Assembly (NCBI RefSeq): GCF_050947875.1
Contig: NC_134570.1
Coordinates: 242,102,584 to 242,166,583, forward strand
DNA: 64,000 nucleotides
Reading direction: 5' to 3'
Source of the DNA: Dermacentor variabilis
Taxonomy: Eukaryota; Arthropoda; Arachnida; Ixodida; Ixodidae
Below the pieces are notes generated by a model. The model was not told the origin of the DNA and searched no databases. It saw nothing but the letters and a program-made list of their open reading frames with translations. Positions 1-10,994 of the stretch are shown piece by piece (within the stretch, counting starts at the first letter, position 1; every line of letters starts with the position of its first letter). The translations under genes and the position numbers were made by a program.

Positions 1-525
1 ATAAAAACGTACCTTCAAGCGTACTCCCTGAACCTCCGCCGCATTCATTATGATAATCAACGCCCAAAACAAAACGAGGCACTATTTTTTGCCAAGAGTA
101 GACCTCTTTACAGCAAGTCTATGTAATGACTCGCAGACGAAACCAGCATGCTTTCGAAAATGTTTTACCGCCGTAGTATTTGAACGCCAACGGCCAGGAA
201 ACACATCGATACCAATAGGCTGTCGGCTGTCGGTGGTTAATCAAGTACAAAAACCTTGACGCTATGACTAAAAAGCAGCTTCAACAATCGAATTTTAAAA
301 AAAATCAACTGCCTATTTGTCTGAGGTAACAAAACATCCTTAGACACCTCGATTGTTTATGTCAATGGTTTGGGTAAAGTAAAAAATCCGGCATGTTCAG
401 CGCCCCTAGCAGAGAAAGCACAAATTAAAGTATTCGACCATTACAGTAGCTACACTTGCGCGCTTACGCTGAAACGCGCCTCGATTGACTTTTCGCCCTC
501 TATGGCCATTTGTTGAACTTGAGAG
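1..525. other. Unassigned sequence left of the first MITE
   Basis: I see no coding region, RNA or complete repeat here. About 485-530 matches, in reverse orientation, the stretch near 56770-56825 (shared text around TTGTTGAACTTGAGAGTGTG), so the hAT-like MITE at 534 landed in an already repeated sequence. Short open frames are uninformative. Confidence 0.5.
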
Positions 526-533
526 TGTGCGGG

Positions 534-1157
534 CATAGAGTTTCTCACTATAACACCTAGAGGGTAATCTGGCGCCACCGTCTATGGGAGTTTCTTAAGG
601 GGGCACCGTGCCGTCATGGGAATGACGGTATATGTGCCTGCGAGGCTCGTGTTGGCTGGTGTTGTAAAAGGCTTCGTCTAAAACGTGGCTATGGCTACGC
701 AAATAACGCGCTCTCAAAGTAAAAGCTTCATAAAATGCTTTCATTCACACATATTACATCTTTACTCACCCACAATGCATGACCAAGCGAAGAAAAGCAA
801 TAACAGACGACCAACTGTTTCAAAGCGAGCGCGAACCTTGTCGTCTGCCCTCCAACTTTAGCGGCCCGCTGATACTTTTTACGTAACATGTAGTCGTACA
901 CGCAATAACAAGTTCTCATAGTTAAACAAAACATGTTTTTCCGTAATAATAAAGCTAAAACAGCTTTTCACGTGCTGTTTTAGTAGAAAATGAATCATTG
1001 TGTCAGACGGAACGGTACTTGCCAAGCGCGTCTTCAAGGTTTGCTGTCTCTCCGAGAACGATGCCAATCCGAAGTCACAATATACCGGCATTTCTATGCA
1101 TACCACAGCGCAGCAGCGCCAGATTTCCCTCTAGGTAATATAGTGAGAAACTCTATG
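534..1157. mobile_element. hAT-like MITE, 624 bp, copy 1, complete with TSD
   Basis: The element begins CATAGAGTTTCTCAC and ends with the inverted counterpart ...GAGAAACTCTATG. It is flanked by a perfect 8-bp target duplication TGTGCGGG (526-533 and 1158-1165). An 8-bp duplication plus short terminal inverted repeats is the hAT pattern; P elements also make 8 bp, so the superfamily is inferred. It has exactly the length of the copy at 1939-2562, which lies in the opposite orientation. No transposase is encoded; open frames inside recur in all copies only because the sequence is repeated. It is non-autonomous. Confidence 0.9.
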
Positions 1158-1165
1158 TGTGCGGG

Positions 1166-1527
1166 GCCTGGTAGCTCTTTCAAAAAAGTAAAAACAAGCA
1201 ACAATGTGACGTCACATCCTGCGAAAAAGAGGTGTTCTCCTTTCTCACCTTCTCTCAGCTCACGCATGCGCAGTGATCACGGAGCACTCGGGGGCGATGT
1301 TCAGGTGGTGTTGCCATTTGTGTTTGGGGCATCGTTTTTTAAAAGAACGCGTTTATACGAAATAGTATTGGTTGAACATAGCAAACTTTCGTCAATGTTG
1401 TCCACTTTTCACTGCTGCATTTGTATTGTAATCAAGATTAATGCCTTTTTGCACAATCAAAAGTTATGACAACGGGTTCTTTCTAATTTATAAAAAGAAA
1501 TGTGCGCAAGGCGGCGCCTTGAAGTTT
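1166..1527. other. Unassigned sequence between MITEs
   Basis: AT-rich spacer with no domain, RNA or complete repeat that I recognise. Confidence 0.4.
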
Positions 1528-1535
1528 CCTCCCGC

Positions 1536-1566
1536 CATAGAGTTAGTACAATATAGTAACTCTATG
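1536..1566. mobile_element. 31-bp miniature inverted-repeat insertion with 8-bp TSD
   Basis: Ten-base arms CATAGAGTTA and TAACTCTATG enclose an 11-nt centre. The whole is flanked by a perfect direct repeat CCTCCCGC (1528-1535 and 1567-1574). The ends share the CATAGAGTT start of the 624-bp MITEs, so this looks like an extremely shortened member of the same hAT-like group, either inserted as such or left after internal deletion. It has no coding capacity. Confidence 0.8.
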
Positions 1567-1759
1567 CCTCCCGCGGTTCGAGAACCGGCGAAATAAACAT
1601 GAGATGGCGCTTGCGTCGCGTTAGTGGATGAGCGTTGACTCACAATGGCGGAAAAGAACTAGGAAGCTAACCAGTAAGTATGCCAGACACGAGGACGAAA
1701 AAGGACAGAGCATTAAACGACAGGTTAAAGATGCGGAAGGTAAAAATTAGATAAACTCA

Positions 1760-2757
1760 ATGGAAAAGAAGCATAGTGTAGAACTATATCGATACTGGAG
1801 ACAGCAGATCAGGAACGAAGCGTTTTATGATAACTCAAGAGGCAGTGCCCTACTCTTTGAAGCTAGATCAGGATGTCTTAGAACGCGGAGCTATAAAAAG
1901 AAATGTAACGAAGAAGAAGACACATGTACTGTGTGTGGCATAGAGTTCCTCACTACATTACCTAGAGGGAAATCTGGCGCTGCTGCGCTGTGGTATGCAT
2001 GGGAATGCCGGTATATTGTGGATTCGGATTGGCATCGTTCTCGTAGAGACAGGACACCCTGAAGACGCGCTTGGCAAGTACCGTTCCGTCTGTCACAATG
2101 ATTCATTTTCTACTAGAACAGCACATGAAAAGCTGTTTTAGCTTTATTATTACGCGAAAACATGTTTTGTTTAACTATGAGAACTTGTTATTGTGTGTAC
2201 GACTACATGTTACGTAAAAAGTATCAGCGGGCTGCTAAAGTTGGAGGAAAGACGACAAGGATCGGGCTCGCTTTGAAACAGTTCGTCGTCTGTTCTTGCT
2301 TTTCTTCGCTTGGTCATGCATGGTGGGTGAGTAAAGATGTAATATGCGTGAATGGAAACATTTTATGAAGATTTTACTTTGAGAACGCGTTATTTGCGTA
2401 GCCATATCCACGTTTTAGACGAAGCCTCTTACAACACCAGCCAACACGAGCCTCGCAGACACATATACCGTCATTCCCATGACGGCACGGTGCCCCCTTA
2501 AGAAACTCCCATAGACGGTGGCGCCAGATTACCCTCTAGGTGTTATAGTGAGAAACTCTATGGTGTGTGGTAAATATGTAGAAACGATGGAACACCTCAT
2601 ACTAGAATGTGATGGTATCAATCCCGATGTCGATGCGGCCACAGTCACCCTTCCTGAGGCCCTAGGGTTCAGAGATGATAGTCATGTAAATAAATATGCG
2701 GTGGAAATTAGCAAAAGGCGATTGGGGGATTGGTGGCTCAAAAGCAGAGAGGTGACA
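1760..2757 (+). pseudogene. LINE pol C-terminus interrupted by a MITE
   Basis: This is the C-terminal domain of a LINE reverse-transcriptase polyprotein. The left part (1760-1938) contains NEAFYDNSRGSALLFEARSG and a TCTVCG cysteine pair. The right part (2571-2757) continues with the His-Cys half (EHLILEC) and ends in RRLGDWWLKS. The intact relative at 40675-41955 (-) has the same order: IYDNSKGSSLLFEARTG, then CEAC, EHLILAC and RRLSDWW. The break is exactly one MITE plus one copy of its 8-bp target duplication, and the frame continues across it. The N-terminal RT and endonuclease are absent, so the copy is dead. Clade assignment is uncertain. Confidence 0.82.
1939..2562. mobile_element. hAT-like MITE, 624 bp, copy 2, inside a LINE
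   Basis: Same family and length as 534-1157 but reversed. The termini are CATAGAG and CTCTATG and the perfect 8-bp duplication is GTGTGTGG (1931-1938 and 2563-2570). It sits within the LINE zinc-motif codons. This copy is clearly younger than the LINE copy it interrupts. Confidence 0.93.
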
Positions 2758-2857
2758 TAAGGTTAAAAGAGTATGAAGGCGTATTTAAAGAAAACCGAGA
2801 AATTCAATAACACGCAGCACAGATAAAAATAAAAGGCAAAATAAAAATCTGAGCATG

Positions 2858-3167
2858 CACTCTAAGAACAGTTTACACCCTTTGGCTTGCCCCTTCTGCC
2901 ACACAAAAATAATCGTCATCTGCCTTGATGCGTTTCCTTTCTTTATCGCTGCAAGCCCGGAACTTTCCAGCGACGAACGGCACGCGCGTTATCAGAAGGG
3001 GCACTACAAAGGGTGTAAACTGTTCTATGCTGATAACGCGCATGCCATTCGTTTCTGGAAAGTTCTAGGCTCGCAGCGATAAAGAAAGGAAACGCATCAA
3101 GGCAGATGACGATTATTTTTGTGTGGCAGAAGGGGCAAGCCAAAGGGTGTAAACTGTTCTTAGAGTG
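2858..3167. repeat. 310-bp palindromic (foldback) MITE
   Basis: Two arms of 138 bp (2858-2995 and 3030-3167) are near-perfect inverted copies around a 34-nt centre. The ends read CACTCTAAGAACAGTTTACA and its complement. The centre contains a further copy of the terminal motif (GGGTGTAAACTGTTCTA). It lies in the 3' UTR of the plus-strand LINE. I cannot define a target duplication with confidence, so the superfamily is left open. A transcript would fold into a long hairpin. Confidence 0.85.
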
Positions 3168-3232
3168 TGGTGGCAACTGCCATTGCCCCGTTTCAAAGGG
3201 GACGCTCCTACCTTCCATCCATCCATCCATGG

Positions 3233-3744
3233 ATATCTCTGGCGCGCGCAACGCTATCGGTGATATTCGGCCGTTTCTCAGCCAGCCGAGTCGGGCTGAG
3301 TCACATGCGTTTCACAAGATAGCGATAACGTGGCCTAGAATGTGCGCGCATCACCACTGGTAGGTCACGTATGTTGTCTCAAGCAAGAAAACAAGCGAGT
3401 TGGCGCCAACATGCGATGACTCATTTCATTTTCCGGGGTCACGCATCCTAGCTATTGAAGCAGACGACGTCTTGTACGCAGCAGACGACGGAAGCGAGAA
3501 GCGTTTTCGACCGAATAATCATATGCTTTGAGATAGCTGCTTTATTTTTACTGCGGAGGAAAACTGTTTTGCTTCGCCGATAACGCTATATTCAGTGCCT
3601 TCATCTCAATTTCTTAGGCGAAACGTCAAGTTTGCGTCACGTTACGTAACCAAAACTGGATCACCAGCGCCATTTTATTTGCGTCGCGCCTACGTCACGC
3701 ACCGAAGAAAATGGCGGAATGTCCAGAATAGCGCCCCTAGAGGG
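3233..3744. other. Unassigned sequence
   Basis: I recognise no gene or complete repeat here. The stretch ends at a CAGAATAGCGCCCCTA block (near 3724) that recurs near 4382. Confidence 0.4.
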
Positions 3745-4284
3745 AAATCTGGGAATATACCGTCATGGGAATGACGGTATATGTGTCTGCGAGGCTCGTG
3801 TTGGCTAGTGTTATAAGAGGCTTCGTCTAAAACGTGGATATGGCTACACAAATAACGCAAAATGTTTCCATTCACACATATTACATCTTTACTCACCCAC
3901 AATGCATGACCAAGCGAAGAAAAGCAAGAACAGACGACCAACTGCTTCAAAGCGAGCGCGAACCTTGTCGTCTGTCCTCCAACTTTAGCGGTCCGCTGAT
4001 ACTTTTTACGTAACGTGTAGTCGTACACACAATAACAAGTTCTCATAGTTAGACAAAACATGTTTTCGCGTAATAATAAAGCTAAAACAGCTTTTCAAGT
4101 GCTGTTCTAGTAGAAAATGAATCATTGTGACAGGCGGAACGGTATTTGCCAAGCGCGTCTTCAAGGTGTCCTGTCTCTACGAGAACGATGCCAATCCGAA
4201 TCCACAATATATCGGCATTCCCATGCATACCACAGCGCAGCAGCTCCAGATTTTCCTCTAGGTATTGTAGTGAGAAACTCTATG
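3745..4284. mobile_element. hAT-like MITE, truncated copy 3
   Basis: From about 3758 to 4284 the sequence follows the 624-bp MITE in the same orientation as copy 1 and ends in the intact terminus GAGAAACTCTATG (4284). The outer left terminus is missing: a CCTAGAGGGAAATCTGG remnant is joined directly to the internal hairpin region. No matching 8-bp duplication is found. Confidence 0.75.
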
Positions 4285-5108
4285 GCTAGGACAACCGCTC
4301 TATTGCAGCTCCCGTAGACACTAGTGCCACAGTTCCCTCTAGTAATTTTTTGTAGGAAACTCTATAGCTCAACCCATGGCTCAGAATAGCGCCCCTACAT
4401 AGGAATGATGGGAAGTACAGGCTTCGGATTGACTTCTGTCTTTAGACTAGTGGCGTTTGCTTGTGGCACAGTAATCAAAGCTATACTGAAATATTATCAC
4501 GTGAAATCTAATTATATTTCTGCAGTATGTTATATAATGTACAACACGCTACATAAGCTTTGTATGACTTTCAGATGGAAGCATGGTTTACTGTGGTTTG
4601 TCACAAGGACATACCAGAGTGTGCATACTTGTGCGATTCTGTTCCCGATTGAACGCCAAAAAATAATTATTTATTCATTTTTGCAACAGCGAAACAACCG
4701 TGCATGTACTTATATAAAAATATTCATCAAGTATTTCTGTAAATAAAGATGTATTGTGACAAAGCGTTGCGCCCTTGAGCGGAATGCTACAAATGTCATC
4801 TGCTACGGCGCCTGCTCGCTGCAAACGCGAGACTTTTCTCGCAGACGACAGGCAATTGCGAACTCTGTCACGATTGCTGAACGTCTTCAAGTACATTTAA
4901 GCACATCTGATGCAGTGCTAGCTAGGACGCTAGGAGTATTTCGTCATCATATTTTGCGTGCGTCCTTCAAGCTTGGTCTGGGCGACCTCAGAGCGGACGT
5001 TGGGAGCGCCAAAAATCTGCCGAAGCTGGTGTTTGAATGCCGCCCAGACAGGCAAGGTGCTACATACAAAATATACAAATACATACAAATAGGATGAGTA
5101 TACAGCAC
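4285..5108. other. MITE terminus scraps and unassigned sequence
   Basis: Near 4340-4370 is another terminus of the group (TGTAGGAAACTCTATA). About 4395-4430 (GAAGTACAGGCTTCGGATTG) is shared with the inverted copy near 19440-19495. From 4750 to 5108 nothing is recognised. No 3' LTR of the adjacent gypsy element is found here although its pol ends at 5109. Confidence 0.5.
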
Positions 5109-7501
5109 TCAAGTGTAGCCATATCGCTGTGGCGGCCTTATTTCTCGACCGTAGCGTGTCATATAACCACCGGGTCTCCCGTCCTCATATGAGGCAGCAG
5201 CCGGCGTTGAATTAAGCGCACAAGGCTCTGCCAAGGCCTCGTTTTCCTCGGATTGGCCTGCAGCGTCCGTAGTCGCAGGAAAGTCATAGGATGGGTCATG
5301 CACACCGGTTCGCTCGCTGTACCGGACCAACGCGCGTCTGTTTCTATCTAGTTCGACCCCGTCGTCTGTCCGCACCCGATAAGACAGAGCCCGCATGGCT
5401 CGACTCAACAATTTTGCTCGGATTTTGCCGTCTTTTATCCATACTCGGTTTCCCGCGGCGAGCAGCGGCAGCTGCGTTACCGCATGGCGACGGTCGTAGT
5501 CGAATTATTGCTTAATCCGCGCTTTCTTGTCTTTGTATCGGAGGCTCCTGAGACCACTCGTCATTGACGGTACTAGCTGTTTCGGGTGCACGGGAAGCGT
5601 AGAGCGCAACCGTCGGCTCATCAATAGCTGGGCTGGGCTTGTACCCAAAGGACCTGGGGAATCCCTATAAGCTAGGACGGCCAGGTACGGGTCAACCGCT
5701 TTTTCCAACATCCGTTTTACCGTCTGCACTGTACGTTCGGCAGCTCCATTTGACTGCAGGTACCTTGGGCTGGAAGTGACGTGATGGAAGCCATAACTAG
5801 TCGCAAACAATGCAAATTCTGCGGAAGCGAATTGAGGACCGTTGTCTGTTACGAAAAGTTCTGGAATCCCGTGCCAAGCAAATATACTCTTGATTTGCTC
5901 AATAACCGCCGCCGAGCTCGTGGAAGATAAAAGGGCGAGCTCTGGATAGCGCAAAAGATAGTCTACGACCACGAGATACGATCTACCATGCAAATGGAAA
6001 AGGTCAGCTCCTACCTTCAGCGAAGGCAAACTGGGGGACTCTGATGGCATCATGGGCTCGGCTTTCTGAACGCGCAGTCTCGCGCACTCTCGACAACTGT
6101 TTACCAGAGCTCCTAGCATAGCGCTGAGACCGGGCCACCACACAGATTCGCGGGCCCTTGCGCGACATTTCCCTTGTGACCAACGTGCAATGAACAAAGT
6201 ATTTCACTTCTTAGGTTCTGAGGCACCACAAGACGAGACCCATGATGCACACCGTCACATATTGTAAGGTTTGCTCTCTCCAACCAGTAAGGGCTTAGCC
6301 AGCTGCTTACTTTAGCGAGACGTGGCCAGCCCTGCTTACAATACAACCGAAGTTGTTGGCAGGTTGAGTCTTTTTCTTGCGCGAACTTTATTTTGTTCCA
6401 ATGGGCTGAAAATTTCAGTTCGCTGATGCAGCCTTGTTCATGGCTCGATACTTCACCGCAATCCAGCTCCCCTATCTCTACATCCGCTTTCGTGCAAGGT
6501 GCCCGAGAAAGGGCGTCGGCAGTGCCAATCTGTTTTCCTGGGACACAGGAGACTGAAAAGCGATATCGCATGAGCCTCAATCGGAATCTGTATTCTAGGG
6601 GGAAGCACATCAAGGGGTGACTGACCGAGTAGCGATACGAGCGGTTTGTGATCTGTCTCAAATTGAAATTCCAGCCCTATCAAAGACCCTTCCAGCCTTT
6701 CTGCCGCCCACGTCAGCGCAAGTGCTTCCTTTTCTATCTGGCGTACCGTTGTTCTGTTGGCGTTAATGAACGAGAGTGGTATGCAACCGGCCGCCTTTCC
6801 CCATCTGATTGCACTTGCATGAGCACACAGCTGAGACCGAATGACGACGCGTCGGCGGACACAATAGTGCGCAGCTTAAGGTCGAATTTTGCGACGCACT
6901 GCGCCGAGGTGATCAATTCTTTCAGAGTCTCGAAGGATTTTTGCTGAGGCAGGTCCCAGTGCCACTCACGGCCTTTCAAGAGAAGACTACGGAGCGGTGC
7001 TGACATGTCGGCAAGGTTGTTCACAAACCTTGCCAGATAGTTTATCATGCCCAAAAACCTGCGGACGTCAGCAACATTTGATGGCGTAGCCACTTCGTTT
7101 ATGGCTCGAACTTTCTTGGAATCCGGCGTGATTCCCCCCGCATCGACCACGTAGCCTAAAAACGCTACTCTGCTGACACAAAAAGAACATTTTGCCCGAT
7201 TGAGTGTTACCCCCGCTGCAACCAACCTTTTGAGCACTGCGTGCAGCCGTTCATCATGTTCACGCTTAGTAGCTCCGTAAACCAGAACGTCGTCCATCAG
7301 GTTCACTACTCCTTGAAGGCCATCTAAGATTTCCGCCATTCGATTTTGAAAGTATTCCGGGGCCGAGGTGATACCGAACGGCAGTCGCTGGAAGCAGTAC
7401 CTTCCGAATGGGGTGATAAATGTTGTTAGTTCTTGACTTTCTTTCGCCAATTTAACCTGGTGAAATCCTGAATTGGCATCTAATTTCGAAAAGTATGTGA
7501 T
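5109..7501 (-). pseudogene. Gypsy1 pol: RT, RNase H and integrase part
   Basis: In minus-strand order: RT palm from 7450 (FGRYCFQRLPFGITSAPEYF, then the catalytic pair in LMDDVLVYG), connection (FLGMINYLARFV), RNase H (SADASSFGLSCVL, then FETDHKPLVSLL), the DALSRAP end of RNase H, and the integrase core with D-D-E residues in VGADLFHL, FVTDNGPQF and SNGAAERTV. The C-terminus ends TRYGREIRPPQRY. Frames change near 6735, 6585 and 6180, and an in-frame TAA lies at 5505-5507. The N-terminal part of the RT continues at 15957 on the far side of the LINE insertion. The protein would have copied the element RNA and integrated the cDNA; it is now inactive. Confidence 0.85.
7488..7501. repeat. Target-site duplication of the I-clade LINE, left copy
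   Basis: TCGAAAAGTATGTG here is repeated exactly at 15957-15970. The two copies bracket the LINE and lie within the RT codons of Gypsy1. The next bases begin the LINE tail (GATGATGATGATG). Confidence 0.9.
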
Positions 7502-10500
7502 GATGATGATGATGATATGTGGTGTTTAATGGCGCAAGGGCCAAGTATGACCAAGGAGCGCCATGCCAAAAGGTAATTTTAACAATGTATTGTGAATGCA
7601 GTGGATAGTGGATTTATCATGGTAGGTGTGACATGGCTGTAAAAAGGCCTAAAAACTGTCGCTGTAAATGGCGTAAAATAAATAGGTACTAAAATGATGA
7701 CACTGATTAGGGCATGGACGATGGCAATTGGGTTTCGTTAAAAAACATGATGGAACAAGGCAACACATAACAGTGATAGTAGATACCTCAAGAGAGCCCT
7801 TTTATTAGAAGGGCTGTTAGTCGTGTGCTAAAAATTTCCTGTCCAATTGATTTTGAGAGTATCTGTTTCCAATAAAAACTGTAAGACTAATTTCATGTTA
7901 AAAAGCGGTTCATCACTAAGAAAAAATGCAGGGTGAAGAGGTGTATTTTCACGATATGCAGAAGGAAAATACTTTTTCCTCTCTGTTTCTATTGCAGGGC
8001 ATTGAATAAGAACATGGAGTTCTGTGAGACTATTGCCGCACTTACCACAAGTCGGGGGATCACCTCCATTCAAGAGATAAGAGTGAGTACCGTATGTGTG
8101 GCCTATCCTTAGTCGGCAAAGAATTACTTCCTTGTAACGTGCTGTTTTCCCACTGATCCAGTTCCCCAGTTTTGGTTTTATTATGTGAAGCTTATTCATT
8201 ACTTGTGTATCCCACTTGCCTTGCCAATGATTCCTTAATTTACGGCGAAGAAAAGGCTTTAGGTCTGTCGCAGGGATGGGAATATTTCCATCTCTGTCGC
8301 TAAAAGTTACGGATGTAGCGCCTTCGTCAGCTGCTTCGTTCCCTTGTATACCTTTGTGACCGGGTACCCAGCATATGACAATCACTTGATTGCACATATA
8401 TAGGGCGCACAATAAGTTATACAGCTCATTCAAAACGGAATTCTTATGTTTTTGTAAACTAATTAGTGCTCTCACGACACTTAACGAGTCTGTGAAGAGA
8501 ACAGCCTTAGCGATGTTTGTGAGCCTGATGTGTTTAATAGCTTAGAGTATAGCGTATGCTTCCGCTGTAAAGGTGCTTGTGTGTGGGTTTAGTGCCCAGA
8601 TATTGAAAATGATGGTCCAAGAGCTGCGTAAGCAACACCATCAGCAGACTTCGAAGCATCCGTGTAGAATTCAACACAGGAATACTTCTCTTTTAGTTCA
8701 AGAAAATGTGATTTTATGTGGGCCTCAGGCGCTCGTTTCGATATTTCTAGGAAAGATATGTCACATTGGATAGTTTGCCACTCCCAAGGCGGTGGGAACC
8801 GAATAGGAGCCATTGGGATATTTTCTACAAAAGGGACGCCTGTTTCTTCTGACAGTGCTTCCACTCGGAGGGACAGAGCAGGCCTGATGGCTGGGCGGTT
8901 ACGGAATAGCCTGGCAGTGGACAAGTCGCTAATTGCAAAATGACATGTATGCTGAATATCTGATTTAACTTTCAAGGCGTAAGAGAAAGATAAATATGCT
9001 CTTTGTAGATGAAGAGACCATTCGTTGGATTCAACGTACAGGCTCTCTACAGGGCTAGTCCTGAAGGCACCTGTAGCAAGACGGATACCCAAGTGGTGAA
9101 TCGAATCTAACATCTTCAAGGCACTAGGCGTAGCAGAACTATACACTATAGCACCATAGTCAAGGCGTGACATTATGAGACTTTTATACAGGCTCAAAAG
9201 GCATCTTCTGTCACTTCCCCAGGATGTACGGGGCAAGAGCTTCAGAAGATTCATTGTCTATATGCACTTCGCCTTCAGATATTTCAAGTGGGGGATAAAT
9301 GTTAATTTAGTGTCTGATATGAGGCCCAAAAATTTATGTTCATGGCTCACTGGGAGCTGTTGTCGATTAAGATAAATAGCGGGTTCAGGTAATATACCTC
9401 TTTTGTTCGAGAAGAGAACACACGTGCTTTTTTGCGGGTTTAATTTAAACCCATTCTCGTCAGCCCACATTGACAATTTGTTTAGCCCAAGCTGCACATG
9501 TCGCTCACAGATGGAAAGACTACATGATTTAAAACCTATTTGTACGTCATCTACATACACAGAATAAAACATTGTACGTGGTATGATAGTATAAAGTGAG
9601 TTCATTTTTATAACGAATAGAGTGCAGCTAAGCACGTTACCTTGTGGTACACCTATTTCCTGTGTAAATAGACGAGATAGCACATTACCAACTCTGACGC
9701 GGAACGTGCGGTTAGACAGGTAACTTTGGATGACATTCAGCAAATTACCTCGGACTCCCATTTCGGCCAGATCACGGAGAATTCCGAACCGCCACGTCGT
9801 GTCATAAGCCTTCTCCATGTCAATAAATACTGACAAAAAGAACTGCTTATGTACAAAAGCATCGCGAATATTCGTCTCGATGCGGACAAGGTGATCAGTT
9901 GTGGATCTACCTTCCCTGAAACCACACTGTAGGGGATCTAATAGTTTGTTACTTTCAAGAAAATGAAGGAGACGCCGGTTAACCATTTTTTCAATGAGTT
10001 TACATAGGCAACTTGTCAACGCTATAGGCCTATAGCTGTTGACTGAAGTTTGGTCCTTGCCGTCTTTTAGTATTGGAACAATTACTGCTTCCTCCCAGGC
10101 GGATGGAATGTACCCGGCAGAGAACACAGAGTTGAAGAGTGACAGTAGTGTTTTGTGGGTTTCAGGGTGTAGGTGTTTGATCATTATATACAATATTCTG
10201 TCACTTCCTGGAGCGGACTTGTTACAGCCATTCAGCGCAGCCTTAAATTCCGCCATGTTAAATGGGCGGTTGTAAGGTTCGTTGCTATTTCCTTTCCGAC
10301 TCAGAGGCAGTCGTTCCGCTTGTTGCCGGTATCTCAGAAATGTGTCTGAATAGTGGGATGAGCTAGAAATCCTTTCAAAATGTACCCCTAGAGAGTCGGC
10401 TTGGTCAATGAGTGTGTCTCCTTGTGTATTTACCAATGGTAGAGGATGAGTTTCGCGGCCTTTTATTTTGTTTACCCTGTTCCAGGCTTTTCCCTCGTCT

Positions 10501-10994
10501 GTATAAGAATTAATACTAGAGATGTATTTTTGCCAGCTTTCCCTTTTAGCAAGGCGGCGCGTTCTTCTACCTTCTGATTTTATTTTCTTGAAGCTAATCA
10601 AGTTCTCGGTAGTTGGGCAGTCGCGAACGCGACTCCAAGCCTTATTTTGATTTTTGCGGGCTTCCTTACACTGCTCATTCCACCAAGGAATACGCCGTTT
10701 GGAGGGTGATCCATTCGTTTGAGGGATACATATTGATGCAGCATCAGTTATAAATGCCGTCAAATAAGATACTATATCATCGATTGAGAGAGTACAGATC
10801 TCATCCCAGGTCAAATGTGTGAGCTCTCTGTATCGTTTCCAGTCAGCACAGTCGACCTTCCAACGTGGCAGATGTGGGGAACACTTATCGCCTTTTGTTA
10901 ATCTTAGGATAATTGGGAAATGGTCACTCCCATATGGATTTTTAATCACGTCCCACTCCAGGTATGGAACTAGTGTACTTGATGTTATACTTAA

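Larger units (their letters stand above)
1630..3232 (+). mobile_element. 5'-truncated LINE 3' end, (ATCC)n-tailed family, with two nested MITEs
   Basis: The fragment starts within the C-terminal part of a non-LTR retrotransposon pol (text near 1650 is shared with 57815-57840) and runs through the 3' UTR to a CCATCCATCC tail at 3215-3230. The same UTR motif (GGGGACGCTC before the tail) occurs at the 3' end of the minus-strand LINE at 52751. Two later insertions are nested in it: the MITE at 1939-2562 within the coding part and the palindromic element at 2858-3167 in the UTR. Only the last third of the element is present. Confidence 0.8.

Noticed and set aside
728..934. A 68-codon protein repeated at 2162-2368 and 3690-4061
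   Set aside because: The frame recurs because it lies inside copies of the 624-bp MITE; frames in both orientations are equally repeated, with no sign of coding constraint.
4740..5108. 3' LTR of Gypsy1
   Set aside because: The 177-bp LTR sequence (18291-18467) has no match here; pol ends at 5109 but the flank is unrelated.
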